From Pseudomonadota bacterium (GTDB lineage Bacteria; Pseudomonadota; Gammaproteobacteria; Acidiferrobacterales; Acidiferrobacteraceae), in NCBI GenBank assembly GCA_021797365.1, contig JAJZZU010000073.1, forward strand, positions 1-9,657: a DNA stretch of 9,657 nt, read 5' to 3'. Position numbers and translations under genes: made by a program. The notes under the pieces were generated by a model. It was not told where the DNA came from. It made no database searches and saw only the letters and a program-made list of their open reading frames with translations. Positions 1-8,026 of the stretch are shown piece by piece. The stretch's first letter is position 1, and each line of letters begins with the position of its first letter.

Positions 1-583
1 CGACGAGATCGGCGCCGACATCGGCCCCCTTGGTGAAGATCCCGCCCCCTAAGCGCGCGAAGATCGAGATCAGAGAACCGCCGAAGGCGAGCCCCACGAG
101 CGGCGAGACGTCTATATGGCCGGAGGCGGGCGCGAGCGCGCGCAAGACGGCGAAATAGCCGGTCACCCCCAAAAGACCGAGGCCGACCACCAAAAGCCCG
201 GTAATCGCCCCGCCCCGAAAGGCCACGCGCAACGCGGCATTGATCCCGCCCGAGGCGGCGGCCGCCGTGCGCACATTCGAGCGCACCGAGACGTTCATGC
301 CGATATAACCGGCCAGTCCGGACAGGATGGCGCCGATCGCAAAGCCTATGGCCGTAAGATGCTGCAGGAAGACGAAGATCAGGATGAAGAGTATGACGCC
401 GACCAGTCCGATCGTGCGGTACTGGCGATTCAGATAGGCCTTGGCACCCTCCTGGATGGCATGCGCAATCTCGACCATACGCGCCGTGCCGGTCGGCTGC
501 TTCATGACCCACAGAATGGAAACTCCCCCGTAAAATAACGCCAACAGGGCACAAACGAACACGACCGCAAGATCGACAGACAT
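1..583 (-). CDS. hppA: Membrane-bound proton-translocating pyrophosphatase, N-terminal part (cut by window edge)
   Basis: Integral inner-membrane pump that couples hydrolysis of pyrophosphate to proton (in some relatives sodium) export, or runs in reverse to make PPi. About 194 N-terminal residues are visible of a family usually near 670-700. I read it by translating the reverse strand from the ATG at 583-581. Residues 3-25 form a first membrane segment, 56-75 and 77-95 further ones, and 127-148 and 160-176 two more. The family-specific stretch [16 protein letters not shown] (residues 179-194) lies just before the substrate-binding lysine/glutamate motif, which falls outside the window. The start is supported by AGGGGAG eight bases upstream (591-597). 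It is the last visible gene of a pfp-orf71-hppA run, 65 bp after orf71. The residue that separates K+-dependent from K+-independent pumps is not visible, so the subtype is open. Confidence 0.96.
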   Translation of the reverse strand, partial: MSVDLAVVFVCALLALFYGGVSILWVMKQPTGTARMVEIAHAIQEGAKAYLNRQYRTIGLVGVILFILIFVFLQHLTAIGFAIGAILSGLAGYIGMNVSVRSNVRTAAAASGGINAALRVAFRGGAITGLLVVGLGLLGVTGYFAVLRALAPASGHIDVSPLVGLAFGGSLISIFARLGGGIFTKGADVGADLV

Positions 584-648
584 GCTATGGCTCCCCTAGG
601 ATGGTAACTGAAAAATCGTGCACGGCCTGGGGTGGGCGCCTGTTCATA

Positions 649-864
649 TTATGACTTCTTCAGCGCCAACCCTCCCTCGAACCGGGTCCCCGGCTCGAAC
701 CCAAAAACGCGGTCCAACCCGACTTCGCGGATCAAGCCGTCGACCGCGGCCTGCCCATGCTCCCGGAAGACCTCCGAGAGTATGAGCTTGGCCGCATTTC
801 CGTTATAAAAGCCCCCGAACCCAGCTTGCACCTGCAAGAGCTCGCGGGCCTTGTCAATTGTCAT
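649..864 (-). CDS. Conserved-looking small protein between pfp and hppA, unknown function
   Basis: A 71-residue protein I cannot assign to a named family. It starts at the ATG at 864-862, only 2 bp after the pfp stop codon, so it is almost certainly translated with pfp. A longer frame reading back to 1410 exists but would run antisense-like through pfp in another frame, and I reject it. The protein is soluble, with no membrane segment or signal peptide. It reads as helix (2-14), a glycine/asparagine-rich turn FGGFYNGNAAK (16-26), a helix (27-35), then REHGQAAVDGLIREVGLDRV (34-53) and FGFEPGT (54-60). The compact, patterned sequence and non-random codon use argue for a real gene. I have a vague memory of similar small proteins in other proteobacteria, but no function. 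Its place between the two PPi enzymes suggests an accessory role in PPi metabolism, which is inference only. Confidence 0.8.
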   Translation of the reverse strand: MTIDKARELLQVQAGFGGFYNGNAAKLILSEVFREHGQAAVDGLIREVGLDRVFGFEPGTRFEGGLALKKS

Positions 865-866
865 GG

Positions 867-2132
867 CTAGACCTTGAATTCCCCGCCCAGCTTTTTCTTG
901 ACGGGCGCGTTCTTCAGCCGCACATATTGCGGCAGGCCGTTTTTGTACGGCGGATAATCCTCCCCCTGGATGAGGGGCTCGAGATAGGTACGACACTTGC
1001 GGGTGATGCCAAAACCGTCCTCGGTGATATAGTCTTCCGGCATCTTCTTCTCGACATTGGCGACATCCGCCAGGTTGGCGACCCCGAGCTCCCACTTGTA
1101 CGGGCGATTGGCCTTGCGAACGATGATGGGCATGACCGCGTTGTGTCCTTTCACGGCGAGCTCCACGGCGCGCCGGCCCAACGCATAGGCCTGCTCGACA
1201 TCGGTCTGGGAGGCGATGTGGCGCGCGGCGCGCTGCAGATAGTCGGCAACCGCCCAGTGGTACTTGTACCCGAGTTTGTTCTTTATAAGCTGCGCGATCA
1301 CCGGCGCCACACCCCCCAGTTGCGCATGGCCGAACGCATCCTTTAGGCCGCTCTCGGCCAGGAACTTCCCGTCCTTGCCCTTGACCCCCTCGGAGACCAC
1401 GATGGCGCAATAGCCATGGGCCTTGACAACCTTATCGACGCGCGCGAGAAACGCCGCCTCGTCGAACACCCGCTCGGGAAACAGAATGATGTGCGGGGCG
1501 TCCCCCGCCTTCTCGGCCGCCAAGCCACCGGCCGCCGCGATCCAACCGGCATGCCGCCCCATGACCTCCATCACGAAGATCTTGGTCGACGTCTTGGCCA
1601 TGCTCGCGACATCGAATGCCGCCTCACGGATGGATACCGCTACGTATTTGGCCACCGAGCCGAACCCCGGAGAACAATCCGTGAACGGCAAATCGTTGTC
1701 CACGGTCTTCGGCACCCCGACGCACACGATCGGGTAGCCCAGGCGTTCCCCGATCTGGGAGACCTTATGGGCGGTGTCCTGGGAATCGCCGCCGCCGTTG
1801 TAGAAGAAGTAGCCGATATCATGGGCCCGGAACACGTCGATGAGCCGCTCGTACTGGGCCTTGTTTTCCTCCAAACCCTTCAGCTTATAGCGGCATGAGC
1901 CGAAGGCACCGGCCGGGGTATGGCGCAGGGCGCGTATGGCCTCGACCGACTCCTTGCTGGTGTCGATCAAGTCCTCGGTCAGGGCCCCTATGATCCCATT
2001 GCGGCCGGCGTAGACCTTGCCAATCTTCGCTTTATACCGGCGCGCCGTCTCTATGACCCCGCAGGCGGAGGCGTTGATGACGGCGGTCACGCCACCTGAC
2101 TGGGCATAAAACGCGTTCTTGGGCTTTGCCAT
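867..2132 (-). CDS. pfp: Pyrophosphate-dependent 6-phosphofructokinase
   Basis: Cytosolic enzyme that reversibly converts fructose 6-phosphate plus PPi to fructose 1,6-bisphosphate plus phosphate. It serves glycolysis, gluconeogenesis and, in autotrophs or methanotrophs, sugar-phosphate cycling. It has 421 residues, close to the roughly 400-420 of the PPi group with GGxDSxDT motifs and longer than the 320 of E. coli PfkA. Visible motifs: QSGGVTAVIN (11-20) for phosphoryl donor binding, GGGDSQDT (113-120), PKTVDND (141-147) with the catalytic TxDxD, MGRHAGW (191-197) and SEG (247-249) for the sugar phosphate. Lysine 142 in PKTVDND stands where ATP-dependent enzymes have glycine (PGTIDND), the established marker of PPi use. 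The TAGGAG 13 bases before the ATG is a rather distant ribosome binding site. The gene follows orf118 by 55 bp and is followed at 2 bp by orf71, then hppA. The pfp-hppA pairing matches operons known in methanotrophs such as Methylococcus. Confidence 0.95.
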   Translation of the reverse strand: MAKPKNAFYAQSGGVTAVINASACGVIETARRYKAKIGKVYAGRNGIIGALTEDLIDTSKESVEAIRALRHTPAGAFGSCRYKLKGLEENKAQYERLIDVFRAHDIGYFFYNGGGDSQDTAHKVSQIGERLGYPIVCVGVPKTVDNDLPFTDCSPGFGSVAKYVAVSIREAAFDVASMAKTSTKIFVMEVMGRHAGWIAAAGGLAAEKAGDAPHIILFPERVFDEAAFLARVDKVVKAHGYCAIVVSEGVKGKDGKFLAESGLKDAFGHAQLGGVAPVIAQLIKNKLGYKYHWAVADYLQRAARHIASQTDVEQAYALGRRAVELAVKGHNAVMPIIVRKANRPYKWELGVANLADVANVEKKMPEDYITEDGFGITRKCRTYLEPLIQGEDYPPYKNGLPQYVRLKNAPVKKKLGGEFKV

Positions 2133-2187
2133 GACTGTCTTTGTGCTCCTAGGACTGGATGAAAGGGAAAAGACATTGGATTCGGTA

Positions 2188-2544
2188 TCAGGTATTCGGG
2201 CGGGGCGGTGAGTCGCGGCGGCTTTCGTGATCGGCCTGCAGCTGTAACAGGTGGGTTACGCACTCCCCGATGTCGTCATAGACGTCCCGGCCGGTCCCGT
2301 AATGCTCATTGGGACCGTAAAAGAACTGGCACCGGTAACGCCCCTCGCCGACCTTGAAAACAACGAAATTGGCGGCCCGTTCGGACCAGAAGATCGTGGG
2401 ACAAATGGCCAGGGCGGTCGACTCGGGGTCGAGCCGCAGCTCACTGTCGGCGAGCTCCAAGGCCACCGCCTTACCGTAGCGCTCCGTCAGCGCCGAGCGC
2501 GCCACCCAGAGTTCGGTATCATTAAAGTCCGGTATTCCCGACAT
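2188..2544 (-). CDS. Hypothetical 118-residue protein upstream of pfp
   Basis: Unrecognised soluble protein. I chose the ATG at 2544-2542 because GGAGGG lies eight bases before it. The frame stays open to an ATG at 2682, but the added stretch has poor coding character and lacks such a site. The protein starts with an acidic helix (FNDTELWVARSALTERYGK, 7-25), followed by LADSELRLDP (31-40), and then alternating strands: LAICPTIFW (45-53), NFVVFKVGEGRYRCQFFYG (59-77). A polar segment HYGTGRDVYDDI (81-92) and a helix CVTHLLQLQADH (95-106) follow, and the last twelve residues look disordered (RRDSPPRPNT). The helix/antiparallel-strand pattern suggests a small alpha/beta fold, but no active site is evident. 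It is co-oriented with pfp at 55 bp with no terminator seen between, so it may be the first gene of the PPi operon. Function unknown. Confidence 0.75.
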   Translation of the reverse strand: MSGIPDFNDTELWVARSALTERYGKAVALELADSELRLDPESTALAICPTIFWSERAANFVVFKVGEGRYRCQFFYGPNEHYGTGRDVYDDIGECVTHLLQLQADHESRRDSPPRPNT

Positions 2545-2571
2545 CGAGAACTCCCTCCGGAGGCGAGACCC

Positions 2572-2586
2572 TGCGGGGGCCCCGCA
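2572..2586 (-). other. GC-rich palindrome in the leader of the 118-residue gene
   Basis: Two 7-base arms, TGCGGGG and CCCCGCA, flank one base. The site lies 28 bp upstream of the ATG at 2544 and just before its ribosome binding site. It could fold in the leader mRNA or bind a dimeric protein. With only one base between the arms, a real RNA hairpin would lose the two or three innermost pairs. No U-tract follows. Its significance is uncertain. Confidence 0.3.
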
Positions 2587-2672
2587 AAATGCCGTAAGCG
2601 TAGCGCAAAAGCGTCCGTAATACAGGATGTGTCGCAGATTTTTTTTATCCCCGTCTTCATCCCCTAAAAACA

Positions 2673-2701
2673 TTGACGTCAAGGGATGCAGCGGGTAGCT
2701 T
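2673..2701 (+). promoter_or_regulatory. Candidate adk promoter overlapping a TTGACGTCAA palindrome
   Basis: This 236-bp divergent intergenic region (2545-2780) must hold promoters for adk on one strand and the orf118-pfp genes on the other. TTGACG at 2673-2678 is a five-of-six match to the -35 consensus. A weak -10, TAGCTT (2696-2701), lies 17 bp downstream. The -35 lies inside a perfect 10-bp palindrome, TTGACGTCAA (2673-2682), so the same hexamer is also readable on the minus strand, though I see no good -10 there. A run of eight T (2639-2646) and an AT-rich patch with TATAAA near 2735 are other possible promoter pieces. This is pattern matching only. Confidence 0.25.
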
Positions 2702-2780
2702 ACGATATGGGACGGCCCTGCTCAGGGAAAACATATAAAAAACCTCTACTAGGTCAATTCAAAACCAAAGCGAGACAACC

Positions 2781-3839
2781 ATGCGAATCGTGCTATTGGG
2801 AGCGCCGGGCTCCGGAAAAGGGACGCAATCGAAACTGCTGGTCGAAAAGTACAAGATCCCCCAAATCTCCACGGGTGACCTCCTCCGAGCGGCCGTCACG
2901 GCCGGGACCGAACTTGGCAAACGGGCCAAGGCGGCCATGGACCAGGGCCAGCTCGTAAGCGATGAGATCGTGCTTGGTATGATCCAGGACAGGTTGAGTC
3001 AACCCGACGCAAAAAACGGCTTCATCCTCGACGGTTTCCCCCGCAACAACCCACAAGCACAAGCCCTTGACTCTCTGCTCGCCCGCCTGGGCCAGCCTCT
3101 GCAGCTTGCGCTCCTCGTCGACGTCAATACCGAGGTCCTTTTAAAGCGCCTGACGGGACGGCGCACCTGCGCCAAGTGCGGCCAGATGTATAACGTCTAT
3201 TTTCAGCCGCCCAAGGTTCCGGGGCGTTGCGACAAGTGCGGGGGGGAGCTGCAGCAGCGGTCCGACGACAACGAAGAGACGATCCGCAAGCGCCTCGAGA
3301 TCTACGAGCAGCAGACCGCCCCGCTCATCACCTACTACAAGAGTCAGAATAAGCTGCGCCGCGTCGTCGGCGAGGGCGATGTCCAGGAGATATTCCGCAC
3401 GGTGGTGGCGATCATCGAGGGCCATATCCACCCCCTCGCCACGTTGCGGCCGGCCATGACGGCACCGGCGCCCGCCAAGCCGAAGGGGCCATCCGTGAAG
3501 CCGCAGGCGGCAAACCCCGCGCGAAACGAGGCCGCTTTGCAAAGTGCGGCCCAGGCCAAGAAGGCCGCTCCGAAGAAGAAGGCCCCGGCCAAGAAGGCCG
3601 CCCCGAAGAAGGCGGTAGTCAAGCAGGCCGCCTCAAAGAAGGCCGCTCCGAAGAAGGCCGCCGTCAAGAAGACCGTACCCAAGAAGGCGGCTGTGAAGAA
3701 GACCTCGGCCAAGAAGATCGCGCCCAAGAAGAAGGCCCCGGCCAAGAAGGCCGCCCCGAAGAAGAAGGGCGCCCCGAAGAAGGTCGCACCCAAAAAGGCG
3801 GCTGTGAAGAAGAAGGCCGCCGTCAAGGGTCGTCGCTAG
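2781..3839 (+). CDS. adk: Adenylate kinase with zinc-type LID and histone H1-like lysine-rich tail
   Basis: Catalyses ATP + AMP = 2 ADP in the cytosol. Residues 1 to about 217 are a complete long-form kinase: P-loop GAPGSGKGT (7-15), AMP-binding TGDLLR (31-36), DGFPR (84-88), LID (about 123-160) and RSDDN (160-164). The LID carries CxxC pairs at 130/133 and 150/153, the four-cysteine zinc-binding form. The E. coli type instead has a hydrogen-bond network there. Bacterial Adk is normally 210-220 residues, but this one has 352. The extra 130 or so begin with a proline/alanine linker (222-257) and end in about 93 residues (260-352) of AAPKK/AAVKK/KAPAKK repeats, finishing GRR. That composition is typical of histone H1-like and AlgP-like nucleic-acid-binding tails. 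The frame is continuous with no frameshift or stop, so the tail is genuinely encoded. The start is fixed by the family N-terminus MRIVLLGAPG, and only a weak GCGAG precedes it. A hairpin follows the stop. Confidence 0.95.
   Translation: MRIVLLGAPGSGKGTQSKLLVEKYKIPQISTGDLLRAAVTAGTELGKRAKAAMDQGQLVSDEIVLGMIQDRLSQPDAKNGFILDGFPRNNPQAQALDSLLARLGQPLQLALLVDVNTEVLLKRLTGRRTCAKCGQMYNVYFQPPKVPGRCDKCGGELQQRSDDNEETIRKRLEIYEQQTAPLITYYKSQNKLRRVVGEGDVQEIFRTVVAIIEGHIHPLATLRPAMTAPAPAKPKGPSVKPQAANPARNEAALQSAAQAKKAAPKKKAPAKKAAPKKAVVKQAASKKAAPKKAAVKKTVPKKAAVKKTSAKKIAPKKKAPAKKAAPKKKGAPKKVAPKKAAVKKKAAVKGRR
3558..3836 (+). repeat. Degenerate in-frame repeats encoding the KKAAPKK tail of adk
   Basis: The 3' quarter of adk is built from AAGAAG-GCC type units. 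One exact 39-bp copy pair is visible, at 3573-3611 and 3726-3764. They lie 153 bp (51 codons) apart and encode KKKAPAKKAAPKK twice (residues 265-277 and 316-328). A shorter pair reads AAGGCGGCTGTGAAGAAG near 3685 and 3796. One strand is strongly purine-biased in blocks. Such arrays change length by slippage or recombination, so tail length is expected to vary between strains. Confidence 0.85.
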
Positions 3840-3845
3840 AAATCC

Positions 3846-3877
3846 CGGCAAACGGGCTCCCTGGAGTCCGTTTGCCG
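3846..3877 (+). terminator. Long hairpin after adk, probable terminator
   Basis: CGGCAAACGG (3846-3855) pairs perfectly with CCGTTTGCCG (3868-3877). The interior (GCTCC-CT-GGAGT) continues the pairing, so the stem is about 14 bp with a very small loop. It begins 7 bp after the adk stop codon. Only two T follow the stem, so it is not a textbook intrinsic terminator. It may stop transcription less efficiently or protect the adk mRNA end while allowing some read-through into hemB. Confidence 0.6.
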
Positions 3878-3894
3878 TTCAGGCGGCGAACCCC

Positions 3895-5680
<1,786 letters not shown>

Positions 5681-5697
5681 GGTCACTCCTGGCTTTA

Positions 5698-6468
5698 TCA
5701 GCCGTAACGCCCGGTAATGTAGTCCTCTGTCTGCTTGGACATCGGGTTGGTGAAGATGGCATTCGTGTCGTTGAACTCGACGACCCGACCCAGGTACATA
5801 AAGGCAGTATAGTCGGAAACGCGCGCCGCTTGCTGCATATTATGGGTCACGATCACGATCGTATAATTCTGCTTCAGCTCGTAGATGAGTTCCTCGATTT
5901 TCAAGGTCGATATCGGGTCAAGGGCCGATGCCGGCTCGTCTAGCAACAGAACCTCGGGCTTTAGGGCCACGGCGCGCGCCATGCACAGGCGCTGCTGCTG
6001 ACCCCCCGACAGGCTCATGCCGCTTTGCCCAAGCTTCGCGCTCACCTCGTCCCACAGGGCCACTTGGCGCAAGGCCTCCTCGACGCGGTCATCCAGCTCG
6101 GCCTTCGGGAGGCGTTCGTAGAGCCGGATACCGAACGCCACATTCTCGTAGATGGACATGGGGAAGGGTGTCGGTTTCTGAAACACCATCCCGATGCGCG
6201 AGCGCAGGCGGTAGAGGTCCTCGCCGGGCAACAACACATTGCGGTCGTCGAGCCAGATCTCGCCCGTGGCCCTCTGGTCGGGATAGAGCTCATACATGCG
6301 GTTGAAGGTGCGCAACAAGGTCGACTTGCCGCAACCAGACGGCCCGATGAACGCCGTCACCATATTTGTGGCTACAGCGAGGTTGATATCGTGAAGGGCG
6401 GCCTCCTTCCCGTAATAGAAGTGCAAGTTCCGGATCGTGATCTTGGTGGCGTTCTGCGCGGGTTCCAT
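5698..6468 (-). CDS. pstB: Phosphate ABC transporter ATP-binding protein PstB
   Basis: Cytoplasmic ATPase that powers high-affinity phosphate import through PstC/PstA and takes part in phosphate sensing with PhoU. It has 256 residues, typical of the family. Motifs: Walker [10 protein letters not shown] (42-50), Q-loop Q97 in the PstB-specific stretch [15 protein letters not shown] (96-110), signature LSGGQQQR (153-160), Walker B LLLDEP (174-179) followed by ASALDP, switch histidine H209 in THNMQQ. The ribosome binding site is weak (AGGA about 10 bases before the ATG). Partners pstS, pstC and pstA are not adjacent. The upstream co-oriented gene is an OprD-type porin 194 bp away, so the membrane subunits must be encoded elsewhere. 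Expression probably comes from the PHO promoter before the porin, perhaps helped by an internal promoter. Confidence 0.97.
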   Translation of the reverse strand: MEPAQNATKITIRNLHFYYGKEAALHDINLAVATNMVTAFIGPSGCGKSTLLRTFNRMYELYPDQRATGEIWLDDRNVLLPGEDLYRLRSRIGMVFQKPTPFPMSIYENVAFGIRLYERLPKAELDDRVEEALRQVALWDEVSAKLGQSGMSLSGGQQQRLCMARAVALKPEVLLLDEPASALDPISTLKIEELIYELKQNYTIVIVTHNMQQAARVSDYTAFMYLGRVVEFNDTNAIFTNPMSKQTEDYITGRYG

Positions 6469-6533
6469 CGGTAGGGATCCTGCCCGTTCTTCAGCGTGTG
6501 GATGCGACTCCCAAGGGGCGGGGCGCTGGCCCC

Positions 6534-6561
6534 ATTATGCCACAGCTCTTCCAGGAGTCGG
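6534..6561 (-). promoter_or_regulatory. Weak candidate internal promoter before pstB
   Basis: On the minus strand CATAAT (6539-6534) matches five of six -10 bases. CCGACT (6561-6556), 16 bp upstream, matches three of six -35 bases. It lies in the 194-bp gap between the porin gene and pstB and could supply pstB-phoU when the porin promoter is off. No clear PHO box is present in this gap. A GGGGC...GCCCC stem just downstream (about 6515-6533) may fold in the leader. Confidence 0.2.
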
Positions 6562-6629
6562 CACGATGGGCGCGGCGATGCCACCGGCGAACGCCTCGAA
6601 AAGACGTGGCGACGCCAGTCGCACGCAGC

Positions 6630-6662
6630 CCGCCATCGCCCGCGTGCCCTGGGCGATGGCGG
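6630..6662 (-). terminator. Perfect 12-bp hairpin directly after the porin stop codon
   Basis: CCGCCATCGCCC (6630-6641) and GGGCGATGGCGG (6651-6662) are exact complements around a 9-base loop. The stem abuts the porin stop codon (6665-6663). No T-run follows on the minus strand. It may be a terminator that works partially, or an mRNA 3'-end stabiliser giving more porin than PstB/PhoU from one transcript, as REP stems do in some transporter operons. Transcription past it is likely, since no strong separate promoter for pstB is seen. Confidence 0.6.
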
Positions 6663-7925
6663 CTAGAAGTCGTACTCGAGCATCAGCCGGTTGTAGACAA
6701 AACGGTGGACGACCGGCAGGTTGTGCGCGATGCCGACGCGATCGCGGATCGAGAGCCCCTTCAAGGGGCCGCTTAGGAAGTAGGTCAGATCCAGATCCGC
6801 CTCGTTGGTGCGCGCCGAGGCGTAACCGCTATAGAGGGTATTGAAGTAATCCGCGAAGCTCGCGATCAGGCGGACCTTGTGTTGGAGCAGGAAGGCCGTG
6901 GCCGAGATCTTGACGGCGTGACCGGTAGTCTTGCGGTCGATCATGCCCTGGATCATGGAGGTGGTATACAGGGGGTCGGTGGCGTAGCCGGTCGTGTACG
7001 GCGAGACCACGTCGCCGTTTCCGAAGGCCCCGGCATGGGCCGGCAGATCGTCGTACCCCAGGCTGAGCTCATCTCCGGCACGCTTGACCCCGACTACCGC
7101 GCCATACACCGTGGCGTTGACCGGGCCCAGATATTGCGGTCCGGAGCCGGTCTCGCGCACCACCTGGGCACCGACGAAGGGCGTGAGGCCGGCCACGCCA
7201 GGCAGCGCGTAAGAACCCTGGGCATAGGCCATCTTGGCGAGGTCATAGAATTGATAACCCCACACCGCAGCCTTCAGGCCGCTGGCGTCGTAATCGGCAC
7301 CGACAGCGGCCGCTCCGGTTTCCCGACGGCCGGCGAGACCGCCCGTACCGCCGATATTGAAGGTGCCCGTCGAGTTGTAAAGGTCTGTGCGCGAAAACTC
7401 ATCGGACGTCCGGCTCTTGAAGCGCGTGATGCGCATGGCCGAGATCGTAAGCCCCGTCATCGGCCGCACGGCCGCCAGCAACGCCTGGTAGGTGGCAGGG
7501 ATCATGCGCGAGTCGGAGGCATTGATCCAGGGATTGGCGATGGACTGGTCGCCGGCGCGCACCAGGACCCGGCGATTGTCATATTGGACAAAGGCCTGGC
7601 CGAGCGTATTGATCCCGTCGTAACCCGCGAGCGTGCCGTCCACCAGGGCATGGTTGGCGTTATTCAGGCCGAGGTTGTGCGCGGTATAGAAGCTAAGCCC
7701 CGCCGAGAAGCCGTAGACCGACCCGCTCAAGACATTGAGCGCACCACCCAGGGCGAAGGCCTGCTGGCCGGCCACCGGCCCGCTATAGTGACGCGTGAAG
7801 TCATAGGCGCGGATATCGCCGTTGACCTTCATGCCCCCGAAAAAGCCCTTGCCGGCATGGGCATCGCCGGCACCGACGCAGATCAGCACGGCACCCGCGA
7901 GTGCCGCCCGAGAAATGTGTTTCAT
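6663..7925 (-). CDS. OprD-family outer-membrane porin, probably phosphate-regulated
   Basis: A 420-residue secreted beta-barrel protein. Residues 1-24 form a signal peptide (MKH, hydrophobic core AALAGAVLICVGAG, cleavage after AHA). The mature protein shows alternating amphipathic strands and ends in LMLEYDF, the C-terminal phenylalanine recognised by the BAM machinery. Family hints are GDIRAYDFTRHY (36-47), INASDSRMIPATYQAL (134-149), resembling the (R)xxPxTFQG region of OprD proteins, and TGYATDPLYTTSM (312-324). OprD members pass small, mostly anionic or amino-acid-like solutes, but the substrate here cannot be read from sequence. The start is supported by a GAGGGGGA ribosome binding site close to the ATG. 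A PHO box promoter lies about 70-100 bp upstream and pstB-phoU follow, so a role in taking up phosphate or a phosphorus compound across the outer membrane is a fair inference. It is not the OprO/OprP type by eye. Confidence 0.8.
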   Translation of the reverse strand: MKHISRAALAGAVLICVGAGDAHAGKGFFGGMKVNGDIRAYDFTRHYSGPVAGQQAFALGGALNVLSGSVYGFSAGLSFYTAHNLGLNNANHALVDGTLAGYDGINTLGQAFVQYDNRRVLVRAGDQSIANPWINASDSRMIPATYQALLAAVRPMTGLTISAMRITRFKSRTSDEFSRTDLYNSTGTFNIGGTGGLAGRRETGAAAVGADYDASGLKAAVWGYQFYDLAKMAYAQGSYALPGVAGLTPFVGAQVVRETGSGPQYLGPVNATVYGAVVGVKRAGDELSLGYDDLPAHAGAFGNGDVVSPYTTGYATDPLYTTSMIQGMIDRKTTGHAVKISATAFLLQHKVRLIASFADYFNTLYSGYASARTNEADLDLTYFLSGPLKGLSIRDRVGIAHNLPVVHRFVYNRLMLEYDF

Positions 7926-7951
7926 ACTCCCCCTCGTTTAAGTGAAGGGCC

Positions 7952-7979
7952 CGGTCGATTCCCCAGGCAGGGTCGACCG
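7952..7979 (-). other. Leader stem-loop upstream of the porin gene
   Basis: CGGTCGA and TCGACCG (7 bp) are complementary. Inside them CCC pairs with GGG around TGCCT, with a GAA bulge on one side. The structure lies 26 bp before the porin ATG in the predicted 5' untranslated region and ends before the ribosome binding site. It may affect mRNA stability. I do not recognise it as a known riboswitch. Confidence 0.35.
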
Positions 7980-7992
7980 TGCCGTCCCCGGC

Positions 7993-8026
7993 ATCGTAGG
8001 GGCACTATATGACAGATTCCTTACAG
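7993..8026 (-). promoter_or_regulatory. PHO box promoter for the porin-pstB-phoU operon
   Basis: On the minus strand CTGTAAG-GAAT-CTGTCAT (8026-8009) gives two 7-bp direct repeats separated by 4 bp, so with the 11-bp period of PhoB sites (consensus CTGTCAT). The second repeat is perfect and the first differs at two of seven bases. Exactly 10 bp downstream lies TACGAT (7998-7993), a four-of-six -10 element. This is the standard arrangement in which PhoB on the box replaces the -35. A second possible -10, TATAGT (8009-8004), abuts the box but is placed too close for PhoB activation. It would belong to a PhoB-independent promoter with GAGACA as -35. The downstream genes (porin, pstB, phoU) fit PhoB control. 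Confidence 0.8.

Noticed and set aside
116..538. Plus-strand frame opposite hppA
   Set aside because: Shadow of hppA; composition rich in charged and glycine residues with no family feature.
649..1410. Long minus-strand frame of 253 codons covering orf71 and part of pfp
   Set aside because: Its first two thirds lie in another frame of pfp and read as arginine/glycine-rich shadow protein. Only the last 71 codons, from the ATG at 864, look real.
2639..2646. Run of eight T as terminator tail
   Set aside because: No plus-strand gene ends before it and no stem precedes it.
2545..2682. Upstream extension of the 118-residue gene to an ATG at 2682
   Set aside because: It passes through the GC palindrome and lacks a good ribosome site, whereas the ATG at 2544 has GGAGGG at ideal spacing.
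3344..3826. Minus-strand frame with repeated FFGAAFL motifs opposite the adk tail
   Set aside because: It is the antisense of lysine/alanine repeats, which always reads as Phe/Leu/Ala-rich. Not a membrane protein.
3558..3836. Possible CRISPR or tandem-repeat array
   Set aside because: The repeats are degenerate, in frame and coding, with no regular spacer.
6879..8012. 377-codon plus-strand frame opposite the porin gene
   Set aside because: Antisense shadow. The minus strand has signal peptide, barrel pattern, C-terminal Phe and ribosome site.
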